Shown here piece by piece: positions 50,919 to 60,171 of a stretch of DNA of 64,000 nucleotides; the first letter of the stretch is position 1, and every line of letters starts with the position of its first letter. Position numbers and translations under genes: made by a program. Under the pieces are notes generated by a model, which saw only the letters and a list, made by a program, of their open reading frames with translations, made no database searches and was not told the origin of the DNA. This DNA comes from Salinarimonas ramus (GTDB lineage Bacteria; Pseudomonadota; Alphaproteobacteria; Rhizobiales; Beijerinckiaceae): contig NZ_BMMF01000003.1 of the NCBI RefSeq assembly GCF_014645695.1, positions 1-64,000 on the forward strand, written 5' to 3'.

Positions 50919-51128
50919 GGCTCGAATACTCCACGCTGGCACGAGCGTCCCCTTTCGGGACGGCGGATCGCTCGAAAGCGCTCCGCGCCGTTCACGTTTC
51001 AGAAACCATGCCAGCCGCGGCCGGGGGTGGGCGCCGGTCGGCCTCCCTGCCCCGCGCTCTTGCCCCCGCGCTCTTGCCATCGCGCGACCCCGAGCCGATA
51101 ACCGGACGCGACCCCGCCCGGAGAGACC

Positions 51129-52514
51129 ATGCCGCACGCAGCCTTCGAGACCGACCGCGCCGCCCCGGCGATCCCCGTCCATTGCGTCGACACGGAGAGC
51201 TGGCCGGCCTTGGCCGAGAGCCTCGCCCCGCGCGAGCGACGCTTCGCCGAGGCGCAGAGCTTCTCGCCCAAGCCCGGCAAGATCGTCGTGCTGCCGGACG
51301 AGGACGGCGGCATCGGCCGCGTCCTCGCCTGCCTCGATCCGAGCGATCCCTTCGCCGCGGGCCGGCTCGCGACGGCGCTGCCGGCGGGCACCTACCGGCT
51401 CGATCCGGCGCCCGCCCGCGCGGAGCTCGCGGCGCTCGCCTTCGCGCTCGGCAGCTATCGCTTCCGCGGCTACAAGTCGGCCGCGGGCGAGGACGCGCCG
51501 CGCGCGCGCCTCGTCGTGCCCGACGGTGTCGCGGCTGACGCGGTCGCCAACATCGCCGACGCGGTCGCGCTCGGCCGCGATCTCGTCAACACGCCCGCGA
51601 ACGATCTCGGGCCCGACGGCATCGCCGCGGCGATCGTCGATCTCGCCGCGCGCCACAACGCGTCCGTCTCGGTGATCGAGGGCGAGGCGCTGCTCGAGCG
51701 CGGGTTCCCGATGATCCACGCGGTGGGGCGTGCCGCCTCGCGCGCGCCGCGGCTCGTCGATCTCGTCTGGGGCGCCTCCGACGCGCCGAAGGTGACGCTG
51801 GTGGGCAAGGGCGTCGCCTTCGACACCGGCGGGCTCGACATCAAGCCCTCCTCGGCCATGCTCCTGATGAAGAAGGACATGGGCGGCGCCGCCGCCGCGA
51901 TCGCCGCCGCGGCGATGATCATGGCGGCGAACCTGCCGGTGCGGCTTCGCGTCCTCGTGCCGGCGGTGGAGAATTCCATCTCCGGCGACAGCTTCCGTCC
52001 CGGCGACGTGCTGGCGAGCCGCAAGGGGCTCACCGTCGAGATCGGCAACACCGACGCGGAGGGCCGCCTCATCCTCGCCGACGCGCTCGCGCTCGCCGAC
52101 GAGGAGACGCCCGATCTCCTGATCGACTTCGCGACCCTCACCGGCGCGGCGCGCGTGGCGCTCGGGCCGGATCTCCCAGCCGTGATGACCGACGACGAGG
52201 CGCTCGCCGCCGACCTCGCGCGCCTGTCCGAGGCCGTCCACGATCCCGTCTGGCGCCTGCCCTTCTGGAAGCCCTACGACAAGCTGCTCGACTCGAAGAT
52301 CGCCGACGTGAACCACATCTCCGGCGGGCCTCATGCGGGGGCGATCACGGCGGGGCTCTTCCTGCGCCGCTTCGTGTCGAAGGCGAAGTCCTACGCCCAC
52401 GTCGACCTCTTCGCCTGGAACCCGAGCGCCAAGCCCGGTCGCCCGGAGGGCGGGGAGGTGCAGGCGGGGCGCCTCGTCCACGCCCTCGTGGCCGAGCGCT
52501 ACGGGCGCGGCTGA
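51129..52514 (+). CDS. Leucyl aminopeptidase family (M17) metallopeptidase
   Basis: The 461-residue cytosolic M17 peptidase has metal-site and catalytic motifs GKGVAFDTGGLDIKPS (Lys227, Asp232) and NTDAEGRLILADAL (Asp309, Glu311). The N-terminal macro-like domain and the VNTPANDLGPDG segment are also present. The family removes N-terminal residues from peptides using two metal ions and forms hexamers. It is monocistronic as far as seen, divergent from the GNAT-like gene. Confidence 0.92.
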   Translation: MPHAAFETDRAAPAIPVHCVDTESWPALAESLAPRERRFAEAQSFSPKPGKIVVLPDEDGGIGRVLACLDPSDPFAAGRLATALPAGTYRLDPAPARAELAALAFALGSYRFRGYKSAAGEDAPRARLVVPDGVAADAVANIADAVALGRDLVNTPANDLGPDGIAAAIVDLAARHNASVSVIEGEALLERGFPMIHAVGRAASRAPRLVDLVWGASDAPKVTLVGKGVAFDTGGLDIKPSSAMLLMKKDMGGAAAAIAAAAMIMAANLPVRLRVLVPAVENSISGDSFRPGDVLASRKGLTVEIGNTDAEGRLILADALALADEETPDLLIDFATLTGAARVALGPDLPAVMTDDEALAADLARLSEAVHDPVWRLPFWKPYDKLLDSKIADVNHISGGPHAGAITAGLFLRRFVSKAKSYAHVDLFAWNPSAKPGRPEGGEVQAGRLVHALVAERYGRG

Positions 52515-52682
52515 CGCTGCGGCGACGCGACGCGGAAGAGGCCCGAGCCGTGGATTTGTCCGGATAATGCGCGCAATGCCACTGGCGGGACGCGCGCAAG
52601 GCTGCTTGTGTAGCGTATCGGAGCCGGCGCGGAGGAGTGGCATGACGCGGGGATGGATCGGGACGGAGCGGGAGGGTGCGCG

Positions 52683-53795
52683 ATGGCCGCGCCGCTGAAG
52701 CTCCCGCGCTGGGCGGACGTCGCCCTCGTCCCGGCGGTGAGCGTCGTCGCCGCCTTCCTCGTCGCCGGCATCGTGGTGCTCTTCATCGGCGAGGACCCGC
52801 TCACCGTCACGCGCGTGCTGATCTACGGCTCGCTCGGCACGGGCTACTCGCTGGGCTTCACGCTGTTCTACGCGACGAACTTCATCTTCACCGGGCTCGC
52901 GGTGGCGGTGGCGTTCCACGCGGGGCTGTTCAACATCGGCGGCGAGGGCCAGGCGCTGCTCGGCGGCATCGGGCTCGCGCTCGCGCTGCTGTTCCTGCCC
53001 GTGCCCGCGTTCCTCGCGATCCCGCTCGGCATCCTCGCCGCCGCCGCCTTCGGCGCCCTCTGGGGCGTGGTGCCCGGATACCTGCAGGCCTATCGCGGCA
53101 GTCACATCGTCATCACGACGATCATGTTCAACTGGCTCGCCTCGATCCTGTCGGTCTACCTGCTCGTCAACGTCCTGCGCCCGCCGACCTCTATGAACCC
53201 TGAGACGCCGCTCTTCCCCGAGGCGTCGTTCCTGCCGGCGATGCACGAGCTCGGCGCGTTGGTCGGCCTCGAGCTGCCGCGCTCGCAGCTCAACGCCTCG
53301 CTCTTCCTGGCGCTGATCGCGGCCTGGCTCGTGTGGCTCCTGATCTTCCGCTCCCGGCTCGGCTACGCCATTCGCACGGTTGGCGCGAACCCCACCGCCG
53401 CGGTCTATGCCGGCATCTCGCCGCGCGCCGTCACCGTCATCGCCATGGCGATCTCGGGCGCGCTCGCCGCCGGCCTCGCCGTCAACGAGCTGATGGGCTA
53501 CCAGCACCGGTTGATCCTGGAATTCACCTCCGGGTACGGCTTCGTCGGCATCGCGGTGGCGCTGATGGGGCGCGGGCATCCGGTGGGGATCATCCTCGCC
53601 TCGCTCCTCTTCGGCATGCTCTACCAGGGCGGCGCCGAGCTCGCCTTCGAGGTGCCCGCCATCACCCGCGACATGATCGTCGTGATCGGCGGCGTGCTGA
53701 TCCTCTTCGCCGGCGCGCTCGACGGCCTGTTCAAGCGCCTCGTCGCCGCCGCCTTCGCGGCGCGCGCGCACCAGCCCGTGGCGAAGGAGGCCTGA
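52683..53795 (+). CDS. BMP-type nucleoside ABC transporter permease
   Basis: The ATG at 52683 follows GGAGGGTGCGCG and gives 370 residues with about nine to ten hydrophobic segments. The BPD_transp_2-type core includes FIFTGLAVAVAFHAGLFNIG and GGEGQALLGG. The protein resembles YufP/NupB-like permeases that import nucleosides. The ATPase and lipoprotein genes usually found upstream are not there, since the preceding gene is the aminopeptidase. It starts the nucleoside salvage operon. Confidence 0.88.
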   Translation: MAAPLKLPRWADVALVPAVSVVAAFLVAGIVVLFIGEDPLTVTRVLIYGSLGTGYSLGFTLFYATNFIFTGLAVAVAFHAGLFNIGGEGQALLGGIGLALALLFLPVPAFLAIPLGILAAAAFGALWGVVPGYLQAYRGSHIVITTIMFNWLASILSVYLLVNVLRPPTSMNPETPLFPEASFLPAMHELGALVGLELPRSQLNASLFLALIAAWLVWLLIFRSRLGYAIRTVGANPTAAVYAGISPRAVTVIAMAISGALAAGLAVNELMGYQHRLILEFTSGYGFVGIAVALMGRGHPVGIILASLLFGMLYQGGAELAFEVPAITRDMIVVIGGVLILFAGALDGLFKRLVAAAFAARAHQPVAKEA

Positions 53796-53798
53796 GCC

Positions 53799-54704
53799 AT
53801 GGATGCCGCCGGTCTCCTCGCGCTCGCCGAATCGAGCCTTCGCCTCTCCATCCCGCTGCTCTGCGCCTGCCTCGCCGGTCTCTGGTCGGAGCGCTCGGGC
53901 GTAATCGACATCGGGCTGGAGGGCAAGCTCCTCATCGCCGCCTTCGCCGCCGCCTCGGCGAGCTACGCCACCGGCAGCGCCTATTGGGGCCTCCTCGCCG
54001 GCATCGGCGCCTCGGTGCTGTTCGCGCTGGTCCACGGCTTCGCCTCGATCTCGCAACGCGGCAACCAGATCGTCTCGGGGGTGGCCATCAACATGCTGGC
54101 GGCGGGCCTCACCGCCGTCATCGGCAACGCGTGGTACGGCCAGGGCGGACGCACGCCGCCGCTCGAGGGCGACCAGCGCTTCACCGAGTTCTTCCTGGGC
54201 CATTCGATCCTCGTCTACGTGGCGCTCGCCCTCGTGCCGCTCACCTGGTGGGTGCTCGCCAAGACGCGCTTCGGCCTACGCCTGCGCGCCGTGGGCGAGA
54301 AGCCGGCCGCCGTCGACACCGCCGGCATCTCGGTGGTCGGCCTGCGCTACGTCGCCGTGATCATCGCGGGCGTGTTCTGCGGCATCGGCGGCGCCTTCAT
54401 CGGCACGGCGCTCTCCGCGGGCTTCCTGCCGGGCATGACGGCGGGCAAGGGCTTCATCGCGCTCGCCGCGCTGATCTTCGCCAAGTGGCGCGCCTGGCCG
54501 GCGCTCGGCGCCTGCCTGCTCTTCGGCTTCCTGGAGGCGCTCTCCATTCGCCTGCAGGGCGTCGAGGTGCCGGGTCTCGGCGAGGTGCCGGTCCAGGCGA
54601 TCCAGGCCCTGCCCTACGCGATGACCGTGATCCTGCTCGCGGGCTTCGTCGGGCGCGCGATCCCGCCCCGCGCCGCCGGGCAACCTTACGTGAAGGAGCG
54701 CTGA
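53799..54704 (+). CDS. BMP-type nucleoside ABC transporter permease, second subunit
   Basis: The 301-residue membrane protein begins just three bases after the first permease. It shows the same BPD_transp_2 fold (LWSERSGVIDIGLEGKLLIA, VSGVAINMLAAGLTAVIGNA, GKGFIALAALIFAKWRAWPA). It resembles YufQ/NupC-type subunits. The two permeases would form the heterodimeric channel for nucleosides that cdd, PNP, deoC and deoA then break down. Confidence 0.88.
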   Translation: MDAAGLLALAESSLRLSIPLLCACLAGLWSERSGVIDIGLEGKLLIAAFAAASASYATGSAYWGLLAGIGASVLFALVHGFASISQRGNQIVSGVAINMLAAGLTAVIGNAWYGQGGRTPPLEGDQRFTEFFLGHSILVYVALALVPLTWWVLAKTRFGLRLRAVGEKPAAVDTAGISVVGLRYVAVIIAGVFCGIGGAFIGTALSAGFLPGMTAGKGFIALAALIFAKWRAWPALGACLLFGFLEALSIRLQGVEVPGLGEVPVQAIQALPYAMTVILLAGFVGRAIPPRAAGQPYVKER

Positions 54705-54706
54705 CG

Positions 54707-55132
54707 ATGACGGACGCCTCCGCGATCGACGAGCTCTTCGCCGCCGCCCGCGCGGCGCAGGCGCGTGCGCACGTGCCCTATTCGCGCTTCCCCGTCGGCG
54801 CGGCGATCCGCGACGAGGCGGGGCGCGTGCATGCCGGCTGCAACGTCGAGAACGCCGCCTACCCGCAGGGCGCCTGCGCGGAGGCCGGCGCCATCTCCCG
54901 CATGATCGCCGAGGGCGGGCGGCGCATCGAGGCGATCCTCGTCGTCGGCGAGGGCGCGATGCTGTGCACGCCCTGCGGCGGCTGCCGCCAGCGCATCCGC
55001 GAGTTCGCCCGCCCCGGCACGCCGGTGCACATCGCCGGGCCCGAGGGCGTGCGCCGCAGCTTCACGCTGGACGAGCTCCTCCCCTTCTCGTTCGGCCCCG
55101 ACAACCTCGATACCGCCGGAGGCGCCTCGTGA
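54707..55132 (+). CDS. cdd: Cytidine deaminase
   Basis: This is a 141-residue tetrameric-type cytidine deaminase. The zinc and proton-shuttle residues are in GACAEAGAIS (Cys, Glu) and TPCGGCRQ (two Cys). FPVGAAIRDEAGRVHAGCN forms the substrate site. It converts (deoxy)cytidine to (deoxy)uridine. It starts two bases after the permease stop and overlaps the next gene by four bases (GTGA). Confidence 0.94.
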   Translation: MTDASAIDELFAAARAAQARAHVPYSRFPVGAAIRDEAGRVHAGCNVENAAYPQGACAEAGAISRMIAEGGRRIEAILVVGEGAMLCTPCGGCRQRIREFARPGTPVHIAGPEGVRRSFTLDELLPFSFGPDNLDTAGGAS

Positions 55133-55953
55133 GCGAGCTCTCCTACGATCAGCGCGTGAGCGAGGCCGTCGCGGCGATCCGCGCGGCCGGCATCGACGGG
55201 CCCTTCGCCTGCGCGATCGTGCTCGGCACCGGGCTCGGTCCGCTGGCCGACAAGCTGGAGGACGCGGTCGCGTTGCCCTTCGCCGAGATCCCCCATTTTC
55301 CCAGGAGCGGCGTCTCCGGGCACGTGGGCCGGCTCGTTGCGGGGCGGCTCGAAGGCAAGCGCGTCCTGGCGCTGCAGGGACGCGCCCATTATTACGAGCA
55401 CGGCGATCCCGCCGTGATGCGCGTCGCGATCGGCGCCATCGCCGCGCTCGGCGCCCCGCCGCTGCTGCTCACCAACGCCGCCGGCTCGACGCGCCTCGAC
55501 ATCCGCCCGCCGGCGCTCGTCGCCATGTCGGACCACATCAGCCTGTTCGGGAAGAACCCGCTCATCGGCGAGAGCGACGACAAACGCTTCGTGCCGATGA
55601 CGGACGCCTACGATCCGGGCCTGCGCCAGACCCTCGCCCGCGCGGCGCGGGACGCGGACGTGGCCCTGCGCGAGGGCGTCTACCTCTGGGCGTCCGGCCC
55701 CTCCTTCGAGACGCCCGCCGAAATCCGCATGGCGCAGACGCTGGGCGCGGATCTCGTGGGCATGTCCACCGTTCCCGAGGCGATCCTGGCGCGCTTCTAC
55801 GGCCTGCGCGTCGCGGGGCTCGCCACGGTGACGAACCTCGCGGCGGGGCTGGAGGGCTCGAATCCCAGCCACACGGAGACGAAGGAGATCGGCGCCGAGG
55901 CCGGCCCGATGCTCGAGCGCCTGGTTCGCGCCTTCGTCGCCCTCCTCGACTGA
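55129..55953 (+). CDS. Purine-nucleoside phosphorylase, trimeric class
   Basis: The start is GTG at 55129, overlapping the cdd stop (GTGA), giving 274 residues. The trimeric PNP motifs are VLGTGLGPLAD, QGRAHYYEHG, LTNAAGSTR, and SGPSFETPAEIRMAQTLGAD followed by MSTVPEAILARFYG. It splits purine nucleosides with phosphate into base and (deoxy)ribose 1-phosphate. It lies within the salvage operon, 12 bases before deoC. Confidence 0.93.
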   Translation: MSELSYDQRVSEAVAAIRAAGIDGPFACAIVLGTGLGPLADKLEDAVALPFAEIPHFPRSGVSGHVGRLVAGRLEGKRVLALQGRAHYYEHGDPAVMRVAIGAIAALGAPPLLLTNAAGSTRLDIRPPALVAMSDHISLFGKNPLIGESDDKRFVPMTDAYDPGLRQTLARAARDADVALREGVYLWASGPSFETPAEIRMAQTLGADLVGMSTVPEAILARFYGLRVAGLATVTNLAAGLEGSNPSHTETKEIGAEAGPMLERLVRAFVALLD

Positions 55954-55965
55954 GCTTTGGAGACC

Positions 55966-56766
55966 ATGAGCGATACCCCTCCCTCGGACGGCGACCTCGC
56001 GCGGCGCGCGATCGGGCTCACCGACCTCACCAATCTCGACGAGACCTGCACCGAGAGCGCCATCGACGCGCTCTGCGCCAAGGCGAAAGGCGGCGACGGC
56101 GTGCCGCCCGTCGCGGCCGTGTGCGTCTGGCCGCAATTCGTCAGCCGCGCCAAGGCCACGCTGCGGGGCTCGGGCGTGCGGGTCGCGACCGTCGTGAACT
56201 TCCCCACCGGCGACGAGGACGTGGAGCGCGTGGTCGAGCAGACGCGCGAGGCGCTGCGCGACGGTGCCGACGAGATCGACCTCGTCCTGCCCTACCGCGC
56301 CTTCCTCGCGGGCGAGGAGGAGGAGGCCCGCGGCATGCTCGCCGCCGTGCGCGAGCGCGTGCCGGCCGAGCGCGTGCTCAAGGTCATCCTGGAGACGGGC
56401 GAGCTGAAGGACGCCGACGCCATCCGCCGCGCGAGCACGCTCGCCATCGCCGAGGGCGCGGATTTCGTGAAGACCTCCACCGGCAAGACGCCGATCTCGG
56501 CGACGCCGGAGGCCGCGCGGATCATGCTGGAGACGATCGAGGCCGCCCCGGGCGGCCGTCGCGTCGGCCTCAAGCCGTCGGGCGGCATCCGTACGCTCGA
56601 CCAGGCACGCGCCTATCTCGACCTCGCCGCCGAGATCATGGGCGAGGGCTGGGCGCGGCCCGAGACCTTCCGCTTCGGCGCGAGCGGGCTGCACGGTGCC
56701 CTCGTCGCGGCGCTCGGCGGAGCGTCGTCCGGCGATGCGCCGGCGCCGCAGGGCGGGAGCTATTGA
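55966..56766 (+). CDS. deoC: Deoxyribose-phosphate aldolase
   Basis: DeoC cleaves 2-deoxyribose 5-phosphate to glyceraldehyde 3-phosphate and acetaldehyde. The ATG at 55966 follows TTTGGAGACC and gives 266 residues. The Schiff-base lysine lies in [15 protein letters not shown] and the second catalytic lysine in [11 protein letters not shown]. It lies 12 bases after the PNP gene and 1 base before deoA. Confidence 0.94.
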   Translation: MSDTPPSDGDLARRAIGLTDLTNLDETCTESAIDALCAKAKGGDGVPPVAAVCVWPQFVSRAKATLRGSGVRVATVVNFPTGDEDVERVVEQTREALRDGADEIDLVLPYRAFLAGEEEEARGMLAAVRERVPAERVLKVILETGELKDADAIRRASTLAIAEGADFVKTSTGKTPISATPEAARIMLETIEAAPGGRRVGLKPSGGIRTLDQARAYLDLAAEIMGEGWARPETFRFGASGLHGALVAALGGASSGDAPAPQGGSY

Positions 56767-56767
56767 G

Positions 56768-58084
56768 ATGACGCTGCTTCCTCAGGAGATCATCCGCGTC
56801 AAGCGCGACGGCGGGACGCTCGCCGCCGCCGACATCGAAGCCTTCGTCGCGGGCCTCGTCGACGGGCGGGTCACCGAGGGCCAGGCGGCGGCGCTCGCCA
56901 TGGCGATCTTCTTCAATAAGCTCTCGCTCGACGAGCGCGTGGCGCTCACCCGCGCGATGATGGCCTCGGGCCAGGTGCTGACCTGGGACCTGCCCGGCCC
57001 CGTCCTCGACAAGCATTCCACCGGCGGCGTCGGCGATTGCGTGTCGCTGCCGCTCGGCCCTGCGATCGCCGCCTGCGGCGGCTTCGTGCCGATGATCTCG
57101 GGGCGCGGGCTCGGCCATACCGGCGGCACGCTCGACAAGCTCGATTCCGTTCCAGGCTACGTCACGCAGCCCGACATCGAGACCTTCCGAAGGGTCGTGC
57201 GCGAGACCGGCTGCGCCATCATCGGCCAGACGGCGGACCTCGCTCCCGCGGACAAGCGCCTCTACGCCATCCGCGACGTGACGGCGACGGTGGAGAGCCT
57301 CGACCTGATCACCGCCTCGATCCTGTCGAAGAAGCTCGCCGCCGGCCTCCAGGGTCTCGCCATGGACGTGAAGGTGGGCTCGGGCGCCTTCATGGTGGCG
57401 CGCGACGACGCCCGCGCGCTGGCGGAAAGCCTCGTCGCCGTGGCCAACGGCGCGGGCTTGCGCACGCACGCGGTTCTCACGGACATGGACCAGCCGCTGG
57501 CGTCCGCCGCCGGCAACGCGGTCGAGGTCGCCTATTGCATCGACTACCTCACCGGAAAGCGCCGCGAGCCGCGTTTCCACGCGGTCACCGTCGCTCTGGG
57601 CGCCGAGATGCTGCTGCTCGGCGGCCTCGCCGCCGATCGCGAGGCGGGCGCCGCGATGATGGAGGAGGCGGTGTCGTCGGGCCGCGCGGCGGAGGCCTTC
57701 GCCAAGATGGTCGCGGCGCTCGGCGGGCCGAAGGACATCCTCGAGCGGCCGGACGCGCATCTCGCGAAGAGCGCCGTCACGATGCCGGTCCACGCCGAGG
57801 CGTCCGGCACGATCACCCGCATCGAGACCCGCGCGGTGGGCATGGCCGTCGTGGCGCTCGGCGGCGGGCGGGCACGGGCGCAGGACACGATCGACCCCGC
57901 CGTGGGCTTGACCGATCTCGCCGCCGTCGGCGACACCGTGGATGCGAGCCGCCCGCTCGCCCTCGTCCACGCCCGCGACGCGGCCTCCGCGGAGGCGGCG
58001 GCCCGCGCGCTCCGCGCGGCCTACCGGGTCGGCGAGGGACCGGCGGCGGGCGCCGCGCCGGTGCTCGAACGGGTGGAGGGCTGA
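56768..58084 (+). CDS. deoA: Thymidine phosphorylase
   Basis: DeoA splits thymidine or deoxyuridine with phosphate. The ATG at 56768 gives 438 residues with the phosphate-site motif [20 protein letters not shown] and [20 protein letters not shown]. The central region reads [17 protein letters not shown]. It follows deoC by one base. It completes a pyrimidine and purine nucleoside catabolic set fed by the two permeases. Confidence 0.95.
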   Translation: MTLLPQEIIRVKRDGGTLAAADIEAFVAGLVDGRVTEGQAAALAMAIFFNKLSLDERVALTRAMMASGQVLTWDLPGPVLDKHSTGGVGDCVSLPLGPAIAACGGFVPMISGRGLGHTGGTLDKLDSVPGYVTQPDIETFRRVVRETGCAIIGQTADLAPADKRLYAIRDVTATVESLDLITASILSKKLAAGLQGLAMDVKVGSGAFMVARDDARALAESLVAVANGAGLRTHAVLTDMDQPLASAAGNAVEVAYCIDYLTGKRREPRFHAVTVALGAEMLLLGGLAADREAGAAMMEEAVSSGRAAEAFAKMVAALGGPKDILERPDAHLAKSAVTMPVHAEASGTITRIETRAVGMAVVALGGGRARAQDTIDPAVGLTDLAAVGDTVDASRPLALVHARDAASAEAAARALRAAYRVGEGPAAGAAPVLERVEG

Positions 58085-58087
58085 TCC

Positions 58088-59032
58088 ATGTCGATCCTCG
58101 TGGCGATCGAAGGCTGGGACGTCCCGTCCTGGGTGGAGCGCTTCCAGCGCCTCTTTCCCGAGCGCAAGGTCGTCACCCTGGACGAGCCCTTCGATCGGCG
58201 CGAGGTGCATTACGTCGTCTCCTGGAAGCACCCGCACGGCGCGCTCTCGGGCCTGCCGAACCTCGCCGCGATCTTCTCGCTGGGCGCCGGCGTCGACCAC
58301 ATCATGGCCGATCCGCGCCTGCCGGACGCGCCCGTCGTGCGCGTCGTCGACGCGGACCTGACGACGCGCATGAGCGAGTACGTCGTGCTCCACGCGCTCG
58401 CGCACATGCGCCAATTGCCGCGCTACATGGCCCAGCAGCGCGCCGGCACGTGGGAGGACGACCGCTTCCAGCCCTGCGCGGGCGACGTGCGCGTCGGCGT
58501 GATGGGGCTCGGCGAGCTCGGTCGCGACGCGGCCGCGAAGCTGCGCACCATGGGCTTCCGAGTGGCGGGGTGGTCGCGCACCGGCCGGACGATGGACGGC
58601 GTGGAGACGCATTCCGGCGAGGAGGGGCTCGACGCCTTCCTGGCGCGCACCGACATCCTCGTCGTGCTGCTGCCGCTCACCGAGGCGACCCGCGGCATCC
58701 TGAACCTCGACCTCTTCGCCAAGCTCGCGAAGGACGGCCCGCTGGGCGGCCCCATCCTGATCAACGCCGGGCGCGGCGGCCTGCAGGTCGAGGGCGACAT
58801 CCTCGCCGCGCTCGAATCGGGCGTGCTGAAGGCGGCCTCCCTCGACGTGTTCGAGGTGGAGCCCCTGCCCGCCGAGAGCCCGCTCTGGACCCATCCGCGC
58901 GTGATCGTCACGCCCCACAACGCCGCCATGAGCCACCCGGACACGATCTCGCGGCTCATCGCCGACCAGATCGCCCGGCTGGAGAGCGGCGGCGCGTTGA
59001 CGAACGTGGTGGACCCGCAGGCGGGGTACTAG
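58088..59032 (+). CDS. Glyoxylate/hydroxypyruvate reductase A-like 2-hydroxyacid dehydrogenase
   Basis: The 314-residue protein has a flavodoxin-like substrate domain and an NAD(P)-binding domain (VGVMGLGELGRDAAAKL near 140). Catalytic residues are Arg in NAGRGGLQVEGD, Glu in DVFEVEPLPAESPLW and His in TPHNAAMSHP. It resembles GhrA, which reduces glyoxylate and hydroxypyruvate. It starts three bases after deoA, so it belongs to the same transcript although its link to nucleoside salvage is unclear. Confidence 0.87.
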   Translation: MSILVAIEGWDVPSWVERFQRLFPERKVVTLDEPFDRREVHYVVSWKHPHGALSGLPNLAAIFSLGAGVDHIMADPRLPDAPVVRVVDADLTTRMSEYVVLHALAHMRQLPRYMAQQRAGTWEDDRFQPCAGDVRVGVMGLGELGRDAAAKLRTMGFRVAGWSRTGRTMDGVETHSGEEGLDAFLARTDILVVLLPLTEATRGILNLDLFAKLAKDGPLGGPILINAGRGGLQVEGDILAALESGVLKAASLDVFEVEPLPAESPLWTHPRVIVTPHNAAMSHPDTISRLIADQIARLESGGALTNVVDPQAGY

Positions 59033-59080
59033 AGTTCTCCTGGTGCGGCCCTTCCGCGCCGACACCTGGGACACTCCGTC

Positions 59081-60166
59081 ATGAAGCTCTTCGCCTGCGC
59101 CGTCTGCGGCGCGCCGCTGCAATTCGAGGAGAGCGCCTGCCCCTCCTGCGGGACGCGGCTCGGATTCCTGCCGCGCGAGCGCCGCCTCGCGGCGCTGCGC
59201 CTCGACGGCGAGGCGTGGGTGCCCGTCGGCGACGATGCGGGTCCGGGGCGGCCGGCGCGCCATCTCTTCTGCGCCAACGCCGCCTACGGCGCCTGCACCT
59301 GGCTCGTCCCGGAGGAGGAGGCCGGCGACGGTCGCTTCTGCATCGCCTGCCGCCACAATCGCACCATTCCCGACCTGACGCAGGACACGAATGCCGGCCG
59401 CTGGCGCAAGCTCGAAGCCGCCAAGAAGCGGCTGTTCTACACGCTGATGAATCTCGGCCTGCCCCTGACCCAGCGGCCGGACGACCCGGCCGGGCTCGCC
59501 TTCGACTTCCTGGCGGATTCACCCGTCCACGACGAGCCGGGCGTGATGACGGGCCATGCCGACGGGCTCGTCACCATCGCCATCGCGGAAGCCGACGACA
59601 GCGAGCGCGAGGCGCGCCGCAGCGCCATGGGCGAGCCTTATCGCACGCTGCTCGGGCACCTGCGCCACGAGGTGGGACACTACTACTGGACGAAGCTCGT
59701 CCAGGAGCCCGGCGCCCTCGACGGCTTCCGGGCTCTCTTCGGCGACGAGCGGACCGATTACGGTAGCGCCCTCCAGCGCCATTATTCGGAAGGCCCGCCG
59801 GCGGATTGGGAGCAGCGCCACGTCAGCGCCTATGCCAGCGCGCATCCGTGGGAGGACTGGGCGGAGACCTTCGCGCTTTACCTGCACATGGTCGATACGC
59901 TGGAGACGGCGGGCACGTTCGGCCTGCGCCTACGCCCGAAGCTGCCGGGCGGCGAGGAGCTCGCGACCTCGATCCCCTTCGATCCGCATCACGAGCCCGA
60001 TCTCGCCCGCCTCGTCGACGCCTGGGGCCCGCTCACCTTCGCGGTGAACGCGCTCAATCGCTCCATGGGCCAGGCGGATCTCTACCCCTTCACCGTCGCG
60101 CCGGCGGCGGTGGAGAAGCTCGCCTTCGTCCACGCCCGCGTCCACGCCGTGGCGGCGTCGGGCTGA
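59081..60166 (+). CDS. Zinc-ribbon putative metallopeptidase (zinicin-like)
   Basis: The 361-residue protein has an N-terminal zinc ribbon (Cys6, Cys9, Cys20, Cys23) and a second set of Cys in the CTWL / CIACRHNR region. The metalloprotease-like motif HEVGHYYW is at 196-203, with downstream acidic HPWEDWAETFALYLH that can supply the third ligand. It matches the 'putative zinc-binding metallo-peptidase' family of proteobacteria. No signal peptide is seen, so it is probably cytosolic. Its substrate is unknown. Confidence 0.85.
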   Translation: MKLFACAVCGAPLQFEESACPSCGTRLGFLPRERRLAALRLDGEAWVPVGDDAGPGRPARHLFCANAAYGACTWLVPEEEAGDGRFCIACRHNRTIPDLTQDTNAGRWRKLEAAKKRLFYTLMNLGLPLTQRPDDPAGLAFDFLADSPVHDEPGVMTGHADGLVTIAIAEADDSEREARRSAMGEPYRTLLGHLRHEVGHYYWTKLVQEPGALDGFRALFGDERTDYGSALQRHYSEGPPADWEQRHVSAYASAHPWEDWAETFALYLHMVDTLETAGTFGLRLRPKLPGGEELATSIPFDPHHEPDLARLVDAWGPLTFAVNALNRSMGQADLYPFTVAPAAVEKLAFVHARVHAVAASG

Positions 60167-60171
60167 AGGCC

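Noticed and set aside
49893-54203. A minus-strand open frame of more than 1,400 codons
   Set aside because: It lies opposite the M17 peptidase and permease genes and has biased, repetitive His/Arg/Glu content. Only its last 341 codons look like a real gene.
56636-59356. A minus-strand open frame of about 900 codons
   Set aside because: It is antisense to deoC, deoA and the GhrA-like gene, which are certain. It has no domain and low-complexity content.
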